8,499 bases of DNA from contig JASIKV010000017.1 of NCBI GenBank assembly GCA_030049455.1, positions 1-8,499 of the forward strand. The letters run 5' to 3'. The translations under genes and the position numbers were made by a program. The notes below the pieces were generated by a model. It was given only the letters and a program-made list of their open reading frames with translations, searched no databases and was not told where the DNA came from. The stretch is from Terriglobia bacterium (GTDB lineage: Bacteria > Acidobacteriota > Terriglobia > UBA7540). Every line of letters starts with the position of its first letter. Positions within the stretch are counted from its first letter, which is position 1. Of this stretch, positions 7,518 to 8,499 are shown piece by piece.

Positions 7518-8499
7518 GATCTCTCCGCAGTTGGGCCGCCATCGCTTCCAGTTCGACAGTCTTCTGAAGCATCGGGTAGTCGCCGTGCCACTGCACAAAG
7601 TCCGCTCCACCCATGAATGCTCCATGCTTGCTGGTGCGGCCGTCGTAATGCCACAAGTCGAAGTAGACGAAATCGATGGGATTGGAAAACGGAGGGCCGG
7701 TCAGCACTCCGTCTTTGCGCAGGCCGTCAACAATCTCTTGTGCGGCGAGCACACGTTCGTTCGTGTGCTGCACGACCTGCTCAGCCTGGCTGTAAACGCG
7801 GTCAACAAGACCGGGAGTGTGACACTGGGCACATACCTCGCGCATTTTCGCCTGCGCCTCAGCGTAGATTGGGCGCTTTTCTGTAATTGCATTCGCCAGG
7901 TAATACGACAGGCGTTCGGAGGGATTGTGCGTTACGCCCAAACCGTTGATGCCGCTCATGTGACAGGTGGCACAGGTGGGAACAAACATGTCGCGGGTCG
8001 TCAGGGTCATGGGCGGCGCATCGAGATTCAGCAGGTGTTCCTGCGCCTGGAACAACACGCCGTGGCGGGATTCCTCGTAGATCTCGATTTGAGAATGGTC
8101 AGGGCCCATATGGCACTGCGCGCAGGTACTGGGCAGGCGCGCGATTCGCACCGAACTGGTGTGTCGCGTGTGGCAGGCTGTGCAGGTGCCGATGGTGCCA
8201 TCGGCGTTGGGCCTTCCCACGCTGTGGCATTGCTGGCAGCCGCTGGCCATTGCCGATCCGCCTTCGAGCTGCACAAAGGGATGAGGCGGCCGGCGCGTGC
8301 CCCCGGGTTGGTAGGTTTCGGAGAAATTCACCTGTTCGGGCGTCAGTCCCTTTTCGCCATAAATTGCCGCCCACGCAGGGGCCGCGTGCCGGCTGCGAAG
8401 GAATTGCTGGTAGATGCCCTCGTGGCAGCTTCGGCAATTTCCCGCCGTCAGCTTTGCGGCGATGACGAAACCATGATGGTCCTTCTTCTCCTGGCCCGC
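7501..8499 (-). CDS. Octaheme cytochrome c of the hydroxylamine oxidoreductase family (N-terminus outside window)
   Basis: The last 332 codons of a multiheme c-type cytochrome are visible. In-frame coding continues to the right edge, so the GTG at 8331 is internal. Six CXXCH motifs are present: CRSCH (8422-8436), CQQCH (8224-8238), CTACH (8170-8184), CAQCH (8110-8124), CATCH (7960-7974) and CAQCH (7819-7833). Spacing and flanks match hemes 3-8 of Nitrosomonas HAO as I recall it: CTACHTRH with its extra ligand, a SRHG histidine after heme 6, THN after heme 7, and a long helical tail containing DGVLTG after heme 8. Hemes 1 and 2 and the signal peptide should lie beyond 8499. In GGADFVQWHG (7585-7611) a phenylalanine (7597-7599) stands where the crosslinking tyrosine of true HAO aligns. 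The protein ends RRDHARSK with no C-terminal membrane anchor. Known relatives oxidise hydroxylamine or hydrazine, or reduce nitrite or hydroxylamine; the missing tyrosine points to the reductive type. It is a periplasmic protein. Confidence 0.85.
   Translation of the reverse strand, partial: AGQEKKDHHGFVIAAKLTAGNCRSCHEGIYQQFLRSRHAAPAWAAIYGEKGLTPEQVNFSETYQPGGTRRPPHPFVQLEGGSAMASGCQQCHSVGRPNADGTIGTCTACHTRHTSSVRIARLPSTCAQCHMGPDHSQIEIYEESRHGVLFQAQEHLLNLDAPPMTLTTRDMFVPTCATCHMSGINGLGVTHNPSERLSYYLANAITEKRPIYAEAQAKMREVCAQCHTPGLVDRVYSQAEQVVQHTNERVLAAQEIVDGLRKDGVLTGPPFSNPIDFVYFDLWHYDGRTSKHGAFMGGADFVQWHGDYPMLQKTVELEAMAAQLRRDHARSK

Noticed and set aside
7518..7625. 36-residue N-terminal extension of the membrane protein from ATG 7625
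   Set aside because: It would overlap the cytochrome gene by 125 bases, is hydrophilic and unlike a leader, while ATG 7517 has a well-placed GGAG.
8329..8331. GTG at 8331 as the start of the cytochrome gene
   Set aside because: In-frame coding continues upstream without a stop to the window edge and includes another CXXCH motif (8422-8436) in family context.

Overview
The window looks like moderately GC-rich chromosomal DNA from an environmental bacterium. The tRNA is bacterial with an encoded CCA end, and the genes have Shine-Dalgarno signals and typical bacterial promoters. Tandem exported beta-lactamase-fold hydrolases, a hydrolase-VanX fusion and a multiheme cytochrome together suggest Acidobacteriota or a similar soil or sediment lineage. 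That placement rests on gene flavour only; no marker gene in the window settles it.

Left part (1-2288): a dGTPase-type HD-domain gene (dgt, minus strand, running off the left edge) is divergent from glgC (plus strand, ADP-glucose pyrophosphorylase). The shared intergenic region holds a recognisable promoter for each. Downstream of glgC is a CAU-anticodon tRNA whose acceptor stem fits tRNA-Ile2 (lysidine-modified) better than tRNA-Met.

Middle part (2299-6483), all minus strand: two exported serine hydrolases of the beta-lactamase/penicillin-binding-protein fold lie in tandem, 45 bases apart. The upstream one (565 aa) has an ordinary layout. The downstream one (813 aa) carries a complete VanX-type D-Ala-D-Ala dipeptidase domain at its C-terminus. 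Together they look like an envelope peptide or peptidoglycan-fragment processing pair.

Right part (6708-8499), minus strand: the 3' portion of a multiheme cytochrome c gene with six CXXCH motifs in the window runs off the right edge. Heme spacing and flanking motifs match the octaheme hydroxylamine oxidoreductase (HAO) family. The residue aligned with the crosslinking tyrosine of true HAO appears to be phenylalanine, and there is no C-terminal membrane anchor. Its stop codon overlaps by 17 bases the start of an unrecognised eight-helix membrane protein with several histidines at helix ends. A GC-rich hairpin follows that gene. This HAO-like cytochrome plus membrane protein is the most interesting candidate system here: possibly a periplasmic nitrogen-oxide or hydroxylamine reductase with a novel quinol-linked membrane partner.
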